Shown: piece after piece, positions 26,192 to 32,595 of the stretch
Layout: each line of letters starts with the position of its first letter
Numbering within the stretch: position 1 is the first letter of the stretch
Source of the DNA: Bacteroidales bacterium
GTDB taxonomy: Bacteria; Bacteroidota; Bacteroidia; Bacteroidales; Muribaculaceae
Reading direction: 5' to 3'
NCBI GenBank assembly: GCA_004555955.1
Contig: SFJG01000017.1
Coordinates: 1-32,595 of the forward strand
DNA: 32,595 bases
Made by a program: the position numbers and the translations under genes
The notes under the pieces: generated by a model
Database searches by the model: none
What the model was told of the DNA's origin: nothing
What the model saw: the letters and a program-made list of their open reading frames with translations, nothing else

Positions 26192-26207
26192 CGCCTTCGG
26201 CGGTTTT
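26190..26207 (+). terminator. Intrinsic terminator after the M3 peptidase
   Basis: ACCGCC and GGCGGT form a 6-bp GC-rich stem around a TTC loop, followed directly by TTT. It lies about 60 bases after the peptidase stop and is a compact rho-independent terminator. The T-run is shared with the first copy of the dispersed promoter block. Confidence 0.7.
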
Positions 26208-26229
26208 CCACTCGATTTGCACTAATTTT
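26204..26229 (+). repeat. Extended promoter block, copy 1 (degenerate)
   Basis: It contains TTTTCCACTCGATTTGCAC followed by TAATTTT, identical over 26 bases to the copy 83 bases downstream. It lacks the upstream TTTG and the final G of the -7 box, so it is probably not an active promoter. It may be a decayed duplicate. Confidence 0.85.
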
Positions 26230-26264
26230 TGATAAATTAGGCTGCATCTCGGAAAAATCAAACT

Positions 26265-26280
26265 GAAAACTATCGTTTTC
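26265..26280. promoter_or_regulatory. Small dyad ahead of the DUF5606-type promoter
   Basis: GAAAAC, a TATC spacer and GTTTTC form a perfect 6-bp inverted repeat ending one base before the -33 TTTG. It could be an operator half-site pair, but no regulator is known. It is short enough to occur by chance in AT-rich DNA. Confidence 0.3.
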
Positions 26281-26281
26281 G

Positions 26282-26313
26282 TTTGCTTTTCCACTCGATT
26301 TGCACTAATTTTG
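26282..26313 (+). promoter_or_regulatory. Promoter of the DUF5606-type gene, extended block copy 2
   Basis: TTTG (26282-26285), a 20-base spacer and TAATTTTG (26306-26313) form a consensus Bacteroidota promoter. The spacer is filled by the conserved block TTTTCCACTCGATTTGCAC (from 26287), also found before the amidase gene. The ATG lies 30 bases downstream. Confidence 0.75.
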
Positions 26314-26342
26314 ACCTTTGTTTAATAAAAAAAGAGAAAACT

Positions 26343-26771
26343 ATGTTGAAAACTATTTTGTCAATCTCCGGAAAGCCGGGTTTGTTCAAACTGATATCAC
26401 AAGGAAAGAATATGTTAATTGTCGAGGCGCTTGCCACGAAGAAACGTCAGCCTGCTTATGCTCGCGACAAGATTGTTTCGCTTGGCGATATCGCTATGTA
26501 TACCGACTCTGAGGAAGTGCCTCTCGGGCAAGTGTTCAAAAACGTATACGACAAAGAAGAAGGCAAGGCTATCGACGCATCGCTCTACAAAACAGAGGCT
26601 CAATTGCGTGAGTTCTTTAGTCAAGTGCTTCCTAACTACGACGAGGACCGCGTTTATGCTACCGATATCAAGCGCGTCATTTCGTGGTATAACATTCTCG
26701 TAGGTGCCGGCATTACTGAATTTGTCGCTCCCGAAAAGACTGAGGAAGAACCTGAAAAAACCGAAGAATAA
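26343..26771 (+). CDS. DUF5606-type conserved protein
   Basis: This 142-aa soluble protein begins MLKTILSISGKPGLFKLISQ. The N-terminal ~60 residues look like a small beta-barrel (KNMLIVEALATKKRQ, then DKIVSLGDIAMYT). A helical part follows at about 65-125 (LGQVFKNVYDKEEGK, then YATDIKRVISWYNILVGAG), and an acidic tail ends EPEKTEE. It resembles a Bacteroidota-restricted family annotated as DUF5606; no biochemical role is known to me. The start is fixed by the family's opening and by a consensus promoter 30 bases upstream; an earlier in-frame TTG lies within that promoter. It is monocistronic, ending in a long-loop hairpin terminator before the NlpC/P60 gene. Confidence 0.85.
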   Translation: MLKTILSISGKPGLFKLISQGKNMLIVEALATKKRQPAYARDKIVSLGDIAMYTDSEEVPLGQVFKNVYDKEEGKAIDASLYKTEAQLREFFSQVLPNYDEDRVYATDIKRVISWYNILVGAGITEFVAPEKTEEEPEKTEE

Positions 26772-26789
26772 CACCTGAATCTTATAACA

Positions 26790-26830
26790 GGGCTGCACTC
26801 GTAGTATAATAATCAATGCGCGTGTAGCCC
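26790..26830 (+). terminator. Long-loop hairpin between the DUF5606-type and NlpC/P60 genes
   Basis: GGGCTGCAC (26790-26798) pairs with GTGTAGCCC (26822-26830), a 9-bp stem with one G-U pair and a 23-base loop. TTCTTATTTTTATT follows. It is probably the terminator of the upstream gene. The next ATG is only 14 bases past the stem, so it may also control read-through into the lipoprotein gene. Confidence 0.65.
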
Positions 26831-26844
26831 TTCTTATTTTTATT

Positions 26845-27399
26845 ATGAAGCTCAGACGTCGCACCATGTTAATCGGCATCGTCGTTGCCTCGGCGGCGAT
26901 GATGTTTACGGGCTGTCGCTCTTCCAAGCCCGACAATAATCGGGATAAGGGCGGCACTACCGTTTCTGTCAAGCGCGAAAATGCCGAACTATCTCGCAAG
27001 TTTGGATTTTCGGTGACCCGCGACGACAACACGGCGCTCTATAGCGAACTCGCGACGTGGCTGGGCGTGCCTTACAAATATGCCGGTAACGACCGTCGCG
27101 GTGTCGACTGCTCGGGCTTGGTTTGCCAAGTCTATCTAAAAGTGTATAACAAGAAGTTGCAACGCAATTCGGCAAAAATCTACGAGCAAAATTGCCGGGA
27201 AATTGCGCGAAAGAAGTTGCGCGAAGGCGATTTGGTATTTTTTGCCACCGGCAAAGACAAGCGACGCATTTCGCATGTCGGCATTTACCTGAAAGACGAC
27301 CGATTCATCCATGCCTCGTCGAGCAAGGGCGTTGTGGTAAGCAGTCTCGACAATCCCTATTTTGTGCGTACTTACATAGCCTCCGGGCGTGTCGAATAG
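26845..27399 (+). CDS. NlpC/P60 family cell-wall hydrolase lipoprotein
   Basis: This 184-aa exported lipoprotein has a basic n-region (MKLRRR), a hydrophobic stretch and lipobox MFTGC with lipidated Cys24. A low-complexity linker leads to an NlpC/P60 papain-like domain at about 62-184. It has catalytic Cys89 (GVDCSGLV), His144 (ISHVGIYL) and a third polar residue, His156 (FIHASS). These enzymes cut peptide bonds in peptidoglycan stems, usually gamma-D-Glu to the diamino acid. The layout resembles the small Spr/MepS-type lipoproteins. The full ATG start at 26845 is preferred over Met8 because it supplies the basic n-region. It ends 7 bases before the convergent comEC stop, leaving no room for separate terminators. 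Confidence 0.93.
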   Translation: MKLRRRTMLIGIVVASAAMMFTGCRSSKPDNNRDKGGTTVSVKRENAELSRKFGFSVTRDDNTALYSELATWLGVPYKYAGNDRRGVDCSGLVCQVYLKVYNKKLQRNSAKIYEQNCREIARKKLREGDLVFFATGKDKRRISHVGIYLKDDRFIHASSSKGVVVSSLDNPYFVRTYIASGRVE

Positions 27400-27406
27400 C
27401 GCCGGG

Positions 27407-29440
27407 CTACGGTGTGTTGCCGGCGGCGATGTCGACGATGCGGATGCCCGTCTTTCGGGCTTCCTGCAGCAATTCGTTGCGCTTGTCGTCGTAGACCTCG
27501 TTGGCAAGCACGATGCGTCCGGCGTCGTAATAGTTGCGCAGGTCGCCAAGTGTGCCGTAGAAGTGTTTGGTGATAACAATGGTGCCGATTCGTATGCGTT
27601 TGGCAGGGCGATGCAGTCGCTTTGCGATGTTTCCTTCGGCGAAGACGAAACTCGTTCGGTTGTCGATGAAATAAGGATGTCGGTAGTGTAAGTTGTCGAC
27701 CGTGGTATCTGCCGTCAGCCGGTGTATCCGGGTGATGTGCATACGGTTTAAAAATTCTTGCGAATAGGTTAAGAAATTCTCAATTTCGGCGGAGTCGACT
27801 GCCGAGTCTGCCAAGTATAATGTGTTGCCGCGATGGATTGCAACGACGGTAGAATTGTAGCCGTTGGAGATGTATTCGCCTTCGGCGGGTGTCGTTGATG
27901 TTTCGATAGCCCATGTGATTACGCAGCCGACAACGAATACCGACGCCACCCATAAGAGTCGGGGGTTGCGGCGATTGTTGAGCCACAGACCTACGCATAA
28001 GGTTGCAACGCCGAGGCATAAGGCTGTCGATGTGGGAATGTATAAGCCGCTGACTGTCAGGTTGCCAATGTTGGCAAGCGCTTGCGATAGTCGGTCGAAT
28101 GCCGTGTAGAGATAGTCGGTCGATATGACCAAGACGCTGATTCGCAAGCCGATGCCGGCAAGAAGCGTGGTCAGCATACCTATGGTGATGAAAATCGGCA
28201 ATAGCGGAACAACGATGATGTTGGCTGCCAGGAACGCAAGTGGGAACGTGTGGAAGTAGTAGATGGTGAGAATCGCTGTGCCGAGTTGTGCGGCTATTGA
28301 GGTTGTAATCAAGCCAATGATGCGCGCCTTCATCGTTTTTGTATCGTCGGGTCGGAATGCGTTGGCAAATATGATGATGCCCGTCACTGACGCATAACTG
28401 AGTTGGAATCCGGCGTCGAATAGCGATGTCGGGTTGACCAGTAGTGTGAAAAACGCAGCGGCAAACAGGGCGTTGACGATGCTATGCTTGCGCAGTGCCA
28501 ATATCGACACTATCATAAACGACGACATAACTGCGGCGCGCACTGCAGACGGCGACAGTCCCGTGGCGAAGGTAAACCACCAAACCGCGGCGAGCGTCAG
28601 CACGAGTCGAAGTCGGCGCATCTTTAGGCGGTCGAGAAAGCCGAGCATCCATGCCACAAGCATCGACAGAATTGCGATGTGCAGACCACTCACGGCGAGC
28701 ACGTGGGCTATGCCTGCTCGCGAAAAGGCAAGGCGCGTGTCGTCGTCGATATAAAATTTGTCGCCGGTGAGAATTGTGATGAGGAAGTTTGCCGTCTTGT
28801 CGTCGAATCGAGTCCGATAGACGGCATCGACAGTGGCGCGGCGAAAGTCGTCAGCCAACGGTCGGATGCCGCTTTTGCGACCGATGGCGGTGTATCGATT
28901 GCGCTCTATGTAAAGTCGATAGAGAATGCCTTTGTTTTTGAGATATTTTGCTTGGTCGAAGCAGTAGGGCAGAGTTGGTGGCGCAATTGGCTGCAGTCTG
29001 CCGTAGCCGACAATGCTGTCGCCGGTGTGAATCTGATAGTCTGAGCCTTGCAGATTGACAATCAGTCGATGGCGTCTTCCGTCGATAGTAGCATCGGCAT
29101 CGACTGTCGTTATGGCATTTCCGTGTGTGACTGAGCGGGCAACGAATGTGTAAATCTTGCTTTTGTCGAAGTGCTCGGGAGTCACCGTGTTGGGGCGATT
29201 TGCAACGAAACAACCTATGCCGGCGGCAGAGAAGAGCAGAGCGTAGCCCGGGCGATAGAGTGCGGTCAGCTGATAACGCCGTAGCGGTGCATGCGCAAAC
29301 CGAGGTGTCAGGCATAGCCCGATGCCGATAACCGCCAAAATCGATGTCGCAATCAGCCCTGCGCCATGGTTTGCCATGACTACTCCGAGCGCAAAGCATA
29401 CGGCGATGCCGACAAATGGATGGCGGTTAAGTTGCAGCAT
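27407..29440 (-). CDS. comEC: ComEC/Rec2 family competence membrane protein lacking a canonical nuclease domain
   Basis: This 677-aa multi-pass inner-membrane protein is the DNA-uptake channel of natural transformation. Two or three N-terminal helices are followed by an OB-like DUF4131 domain (about 90-190; KIYTFVARSVTHGN, GYGRLQPIAPP). The Competence domain then shows its hallmark HVLAVSGLH at 246-254 and many helices up to about 520. The C-terminal ~150 residues keep a weak trace of the metallo-beta-lactamase region (YNSTVVAIHRGNTLYLADS). They lack the HxHxDH metal motif, so no nuclease activity is expected there. Shortened or degenerate C-termini are common in Bacteroidota ComEC. It starts 9 bases after aroE and is the last gene of the gldB-aroE-comEC operon. 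Confidence 0.92.
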   Translation of the reverse strand: MLQLNRHPFVGIAVCFALGVVMANHGAGLIATSILAVIGIGLCLTPRFAHAPLRRYQLTALYRPGYALLFSAAGIGCFVANRPNTVTPEHFDKSKIYTFVARSVTHGNAITTVDADATIDGRRHRLIVNLQGSDYQIHTGDSIVGYGRLQPIAPPTLPYCFDQAKYLKNKGILYRLYIERNRYTAIGRKSGIRPLADDFRRATVDAVYRTRFDDKTANFLITILTGDKFYIDDDTRLAFSRAGIAHVLAVSGLHIAILSMLVAWMLGFLDRLKMRRLRLVLTLAAVWWFTFATGLSPSAVRAAVMSSFMIVSILALRKHSIVNALFAAAFFTLLVNPTSLFDAGFQLSYASVTGIIIFANAFRPDDTKTMKARIIGLITTSIAAQLGTAILTIYYFHTFPLAFLAANIIVVPLLPIFITIGMLTTLLAGIGLRISVLVISTDYLYTAFDRLSQALANIGNLTVSGLYIPTSTALCLGVATLCVGLWLNNRRNPRLLWVASVFVVGCVITWAIETSTTPAEGEYISNGYNSTVVAIHRGNTLYLADSAVDSAEIENFLTYSQEFLNRMHITRIHRLTADTTVDNLHYRHPYFIDNRTSFVFAEGNIAKRLHRPAKRIRIGTIVITKHFYGTLGDLRNYYDAGRIVLANEVYDDKRNELLQEARKTGIRIVDIAAGNTP

Positions 29441-29449
29441 GTCATTTAG

Positions 29450-30199
29450 TTACATATTCCAAATGCGCCAAGATTCGAGTGCTTGTAGAATCAGCATTTC
29501 GAGTCCGTTGCGGGTGGCTGCACCATTGCGGGCTGCTTCGTGCAGAAAGCGAGTCGTTTCGGGGTTGTAAACAAGGTCGAAGCACACATAGTCGGGCGTC
29601 AACAGTGAGTATGGAATGTCGGGCAGTGTGTCGACGTGAGGATACATTCCGAGCGGGGTGGTGTTGACAATCACTTGATATTGCTTGAACACCTCTTCTG
29701 TCAGGTCGGCATAGGTCAGCACACCGTTGTCGGCGCGGCGCGACACATAGGTGCTTTCCAGACCCAAGTCTTCGAGTCCGCAACGTACGGCTTTCGAGGC
29801 ACCGCCGGTGCCGAGTATCAGTGCGCGGCGATGTCGGCTGTCGAGCATCGGGCGTATTGACTCGGTAAAGCCGACGATGTCGGAGTTGTAGCCGCAAGTG
29901 CTGACCTTGCCGTCGTCAGTGCGCTCAATCTTAACCACGTTGACGGCGCCTATGCGTTGTGCGGCGGGGTCGATGCGGTCAAGGTACGGCATGATTTGTT
30001 GCTTGTAGGGTATTGTCACGTTTAGCCCGTCGACTCCGGTAGCAAGCACTTTGGAGATTCGCGAAATGTTGTCGATTTCGAAGTTGACATATTCGGCATC
30101 GATGCCTTCGTTTGCAAACTTGCGCGCGAAAAAGTCTTTCGAGAATGAGTGTCCCAGGGGATAGCCCACAAGGCCGTATTTTTTTATTTTATTTGCCAT
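29450..30199 (-). CDS. aroE: Shikimate dehydrogenase
   Basis: This cytosolic NADP-dependent enzyme reduces 3-dehydroshikimate to shikimate in aromatic amino-acid synthesis. The 249-aa protein has the substrate-binding motif GHSFSKDFF at 16-24 and catalytic Lys66 in NVTIPYKQ. Catalytic Asp107 is in GYNSD (usually NTD, here NSD). The Rossmann glycine loop ILGTGGASKAV is near 130, and a VSRR-type NADP phosphate contact is visible as YVSRRAD. The length is slightly below the usual ~270 but all motifs are present. Its ATG lies inside the end of gldB (11-base overlap), and comEC follows after 9 bases. Confidence 0.96.
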   Translation of the reverse strand: MANKIKKYGLVGYPLGHSFSKDFFARKFANEGIDAEYVNFEIDNISRISKVLATGVDGLNVTIPYKQQIMPYLDRIDPAAQRIGAVNVVKIERTDDGKVSTCGYNSDIVGFTESIRPMLDSRHRRALILGTGGASKAVRCGLEDLGLESTYVSRRADNGVLTYADLTEEVFKQYQVIVNTTPLGMYPHVDTLPDIPYSLLTPDYVCFDLVYNPETTRFLHEAARNGAATRNGLEMLILQALESWRIWNM

Positions 30200-31163
30200 C
30201 GTACTGTGATTTTATTAGAATGTTTTGGCTGTCTTGATAGTCTTTGTCGTTGAGCATCTCAAACGGACTGTCGTCGACTGCTTTCAAATATCGTTCTACA
30301 ATTCTCAGTCCAATCCAACGGCAAGCCATTCCGGGCGAAGCGTCGGTGAAAGCCACCGTGTATGGAGCGGGGTCGAGATAGCGTGTTATGGTTATTTCTT
30401 CTGTGTTGTATAAGTCGTCGTCGATGAGGAGTTGTGCCCAAAGCTGACTTTCGTTGTCGCAGCACCATTGATATTTCTCCGGTATGATTGAGAAATAGGT
30501 TGCCTCGTCGAAGTTCGGCACAATCTCGGCTGCTGCTGCGGCAATTACACCCTCGTAGACCATTCTCTCGAGCAGTGTGTTGACCTTTGAGATGTATGGG
30601 TAGTGACTTTTGAGAATGGCTTCGCATACGTCGTAGGCAATCTTCGCTCGTGTCTTGAACGCTCGACGGTATTCGGGAAACGACTCGTATGCTTCGTAGT
30701 CGCTGCCCAAGTAATGGTTCAAGCCGATGATTAGCGTGCTGTTGTCGACGAGGATTGACTGATTGTAGGGGATAATTGCCGAGAAAACGCGTGGAAACGC
30801 TATTTCGCTTTTTTCGCGCAAAGCGCTTGCTTCGCAGCCCAATGTGGTCTCCAAATCGCTTACGTCGGCATACTGCTTTTTAACTTCCGGGGTGAAAAAA
30901 ATTGTGGAATTACGGTTCGCAAAATTCTCCAATATGGCATATGGGTCCGAAATCGTGTCGACCAAGCCAAGATACAAGTCGATTACCGGCTCGTATTGTT
31001 TTACAAACCGTATTCTCTCGGCAGTGTCGAGTTGAGCAAAACGGACGATGTCGAGGTCGAAGCGTTCGATGCTAACCGGCTGACATCTTGTGTGTTGGCA
31101 GGAGTTTAAGGTTGCTCCGAGTAGAAATATCAGGGCTATTGCCGGTAGTTTTCTTAATAACAT
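30189..31163 (-). CDS. gldB: GldB-family gliding-motility/T9SS-associated lipoprotein
   Basis: This 324-aa lipoprotein has signal and lipobox TLNSC (Cys22). The body matches the GldB family: PVSIERFDLDIVRF near the N-terminus, then AIIPYNQSILVDNSTLIIGLN in two pieces around NHYLGSD, and a C-terminal MACRWIGLRIVERYL. GldB is required for gliding in Flavobacterium and occurs in non-gliding Bacteroidales too, where it is presumed to support envelope or T9SS function. ATG 31163 is chosen because it opens the lipoprotein signal; the upstream in-frame codons lie in the promoter. It heads an operon with aroE (11-base overlap) and comEC. Its presence beside T9SS-tailed proteins supports an active T9SS in this organism, though core T9SS genes are not in the window. 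Confidence 0.88.
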   Translation of the reverse strand: MLLRKLPAIALIFLLGATLNSCQHTRCQPVSIERFDLDIVRFAQLDTAERIRFVKQYEPVIDLYLGLVDTISDPYAILENFANRNSTIFFTPEVKKQYADVSDLETTLGCEASALREKSEIAFPRVFSAIIPYNQSILVDNSTLIIGLNHYLGSDYEAYESFPEYRRAFKTRAKIAYDVCEAILKSHYPYISKVNTLLERMVYEGVIAAAAAEIVPNFDEATYFSIIPEKYQWCCDNESQLWAQLLIDDDLYNTEEITITRYLDPAPYTVAFTDASPGMACRWIGLRIVERYLKAVDDSPFEMLNDKDYQDSQNILIKSQYDGK

Positions 31164-31202
31164 AAATGGTTTGTTTCTTTCGTATTCGGATGTTTGGTAG
31201 CG

Positions 31203-31210
31203 CAAATGTA
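31203..31210 (-). promoter_or_regulatory. Promoter -7 box of the gldB operon
   Basis: On the minus strand this reads TACATTTG, an exact TAnnTTTG match, 39 bases upstream of the gldB ATG. A convincing -33 element was not found at the standard distance. Confidence 0.55.
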
Positions 31211-31317
31211 CAAATAAAATTTGCTTTATCGGCGCTTTTTCGCGCGATAAGCACGAAATTTCAGTGAAAAATTATCAATAACCCATAATCGACAACCCTC
31301 GCCTTTGCTGATAATAA

Positions 31318-31349
31318 TTTGCTTTTCCGCTCGATTTGCACTACTTTTG
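31318..31349 (+). promoter_or_regulatory. Promoter of the amidase gene, extended block copy 3
   Basis: TTTG (31318-31321), a 20-base spacer and TACTTTTG (31342-31349) form a consensus Bacteroidota promoter. The spacer carries TTTTCCGCTCGATTTGCAC, one base different from the copies at 26204 and 26287. The amidase ATG is at 31355, five bases after the box, so the message would be nearly or fully leaderless. Confidence 0.7.
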
Positions 31350-31354
31350 CACAA

Positions 31355-32479
31355 ATGAATAGGCGAATTCTACATATAATACTTTTCGTGGTGGCAGCAT
31401 TGACGTTTGCCGATGCCGCGGTTTATGCTCAAAGCAAAAAATTCGTCCTCGTTGTCGATGCCGGACACGGAGGAAAGGATTACGGCGCTTTGGGTGTCAA
31501 ATCCAACGAAAAGTCTATCAATCTGAACGTTGCACTTCGCCTTGGCAAACTCGTAGAAGAGAATTTCGACAATGTCAGTGTCGTATACACGCGCAGCACC
31601 GACAAATTCGTCTCTCTCCAAGAACGCGCCAACATTGCCAATCGCGCTCATGGAAATTTGTTTATTTCGATTCATACAAACTCTATCGATAAAAAGAATA
31701 AGGCACGCACGCGCATTAGCGGCTCGTCGACCTACACTCTCGGACTGCATCGCACCAACGACAACTTCGAGGTGGCAAAGCGCGAAAACTCCGTGATTTC
31801 GCTCGAAGACGGCTATAAGATGACTTATCAGGATTTTGACCCGAATTCGACAGAGTCGTACATCATCTTCGAACTCAACCAAAACCGCCACGTCGACCGC
31901 AGTATCGACCTCGCAACGAAAATACAACGCCGATTTGCCGACGCCGGACGCAAAGACAACGGCGTGCGCCAAGCCGGATTTCTCGTGCTGGCAAAGACGT
32001 CTATGCCGGCTGTGCTTGTCGAACTCGACTACATCTGCAACCCCGACCAAGAAAACTTCTTGACAAGCGACGACGGTCAGCAGCAACTCGCGCAAGCCAT
32101 CTTCGACGCTTTTGCCGACTATTACGCTGCCAATGCTCGCTACGCCGATACGCTTGCCAAGTCGGCTAATAAAACGGACAAATCGCATACCGCTCCGAAA
32201 AAATCAGACGAGAAGAAAAAGACGCTGACGATATCGCCCGACGACATTGTCTACAAAGTGCAATTTATCACTTCCGCACAGCGTTTGTCGATGCGTAGCG
32301 CCTTGTTTAAGGATATGGATATCGACAAGATTAAGTCGTATAAAGAAGACGGACTATATAAATATACCTACGGAGAAACGCTCGACAAAAACGAGGCAAA
32401 GCGCATGCTCGACATCGTTCGCCGGCGCCATCCGGAGGCTTTTATCATTAAATTAAAAAACGGAAAAAGAATAAATTAA
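31355..32479 (+). CDS. N-acetylmuramoyl-L-alanine amidase (Amidase_3) with SPOR-like C-terminus
   Basis: This 374-aa periplasmic enzyme cleaves the bond between MurNAc and L-Ala in peptidoglycan, typically during septum splitting. The signal peptide spans 1-25 (AVYA). The Amidase_3 domain at about 29-260 has zinc ligands His38 (VVDAGHGGKD), Glu52 (SNEKSIN) and His107 (ISIHTNS), and catalytic Glu223 (VLVELDYICN). A charged Lys-rich linker near 285-300 leads to a small C-terminal domain (about 300-374; IVYKVQFITSAQ, YTYGETLDKNEAKRML) that looks SPOR-like, a septal-glycan binding fold. ATG 31355 is the only Met in front of the signal; the earlier in-frame TTG lies in the promoter. The MCE/MlaD-family gene follows after 4 bases, so the two are co-transcribed. 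Confidence 0.95.
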   Translation: MNRRILHIILFVVAALTFADAAVYAQSKKFVLVVDAGHGGKDYGALGVKSNEKSINLNVALRLGKLVEENFDNVSVVYTRSTDKFVSLQERANIANRAHGNLFISIHTNSIDKKNKARTRISGSSTYTLGLHRTNDNFEVAKRENSVISLEDGYKMTYQDFDPNSTESYIIFELNQNRHVDRSIDLATKIQRRFADAGRKDNGVRQAGFLVLAKTSMPAVLVELDYICNPDQENFLTSDDGQQQLAQAIFDAFADYYAANARYADTLAKSANKTDKSHTAPKKSDEKKKTLTISPDDIVYKVQFITSAQRLSMRSALFKDMDIDKIKSYKEDGLYKYTYGETLDKNEAKRMLDIVRRRHPEAFIIKLKNGKRIN

Positions 32480-32483
32480 GAAT

Positions 32484-32595
32484 ATGAAACGCCTATTTTC
32501 AAAAGAATTACTCATAGGATTTATACTACTGCTCAGTTTTGCAGTCCTCTTTGTAGGAATCGATTATCTTAAAGGTATCAACGTGTTTAGAGCCG
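32484..32595 (+). CDS. MCE/MlaD family protein (partial, N-terminus only)
   Basis: The window ends 37 codons into this gene. The visible sequence is MKRLFSKELLIGFILLLSFAV and continues LFVGIDYLKGINVFRA. That is a short basic N-terminus, one membrane helix and the LKGINVF motif, which opens MCE/MlaD-type proteins of Bacteroidota. These anchor in the inner membrane and bind lipids in the periplasm as part of ABC-type lipid transport across the envelope. It starts 4 bases after the amidase stop. Identification rests only on this short N-terminus and on the common amidase-MCE gene pair in Bacteroidota. Confidence 0.75.
   Translation, partial: MKRLFSKELLIGFILLLSFAVLFVGIDYLKGINVFRA

Noticed and set aside
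26283..26342. Upstream TTG start for the DUF5606-type gene (and the equivalent at 31319 for the amidase)
   Set aside because: Both lie inside consensus promoter elements, and the extra residues are simply the translated promoter block.
1..32595. tRNA, rRNA, riboswitch or complete insertion sequence
   Set aside because: No cloverleaf, conserved RNA motif, transposase or terminal inverted repeats with target duplications were recognised by eye; a covariance-model search would be decisive.

Overview
The window looks like a Bacteroidota chromosome, most likely order Bacteroidales (a Muribaculaceae-like gut lineage is my best guess, not proven). Three things support this. Promoters of the Bacteroidota type (TTTG or TTG, about 20 nt, TAnnTTTG) sit in front of most transcription units. 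Very large surface proteins end in type IX secretion (T9SS)-like sorting tails. Lineage markers are present: GldB, TamL, a DUF5606-type protein and a ComEC lacking a recognisable nuclease domain.

Layout. (1) 1-1007: a methionine aminopeptidase gene on the minus strand loses its family similarity near base 440 and runs into unrelated sequence, so the left edge is a rearrangement or an assembly chimera. (2) 1143-15981: a 15 kb island of four secreted multidomain proteins in two divergent two-gene operons that share the 7450-7666 promoter region. The left operon encodes an M6 metalloprotease and a 1226-aa beta-propeller-like/FN3/jelly-roll protein. The right operon encodes a 1495-aa paralogue of that protein and a 1271-aa relative with an internal tandem duplication. 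All four have signal peptides and C-terminal sorting modules. (3) 16008-16466: a strong terminator hairpin abutted by a two-end-truncated rhuM fragment, a scar of mobile or accessory DNA. (4) 16554-21537: a Crp/Fnr-type regulator converging on the operon tamL, gph-like HAD phosphatase, dedA, rpe. (5) 21710-26129: a TPR protein and a secreted M3 peptidase. (6) 26130-27399: a repeat-rich intergenic region, a DUF5606-type gene and an NlpC/P60 lipoprotein gene. (7) 27407-31163: the operon gldB, aroE, comEC on the minus strand. (8) 31355-32595: an N-acetylmuramoyl-L-alanine amidase followed by the start of an MCE/MlaD-family gene.

How it fits together. Much of the window concerns the cell envelope: outer-membrane assembly (TamL), peptidoglycan hydrolases (NlpC/P60, amidase), lipid trafficking (MCE/MlaD, DedA), a gliding/T9SS-associated lipoprotein (GldB), and presumed T9SS cargo. 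Housekeeping enzymes (rpe, aroE, gph) are embedded in the same operons. No tRNA, rRNA, CRISPR array or complete mobile element was seen. The best candidates for something undescribed are the divergent surface-protein island and an extended promoter block present in three copies, two of them directly in front of genes.
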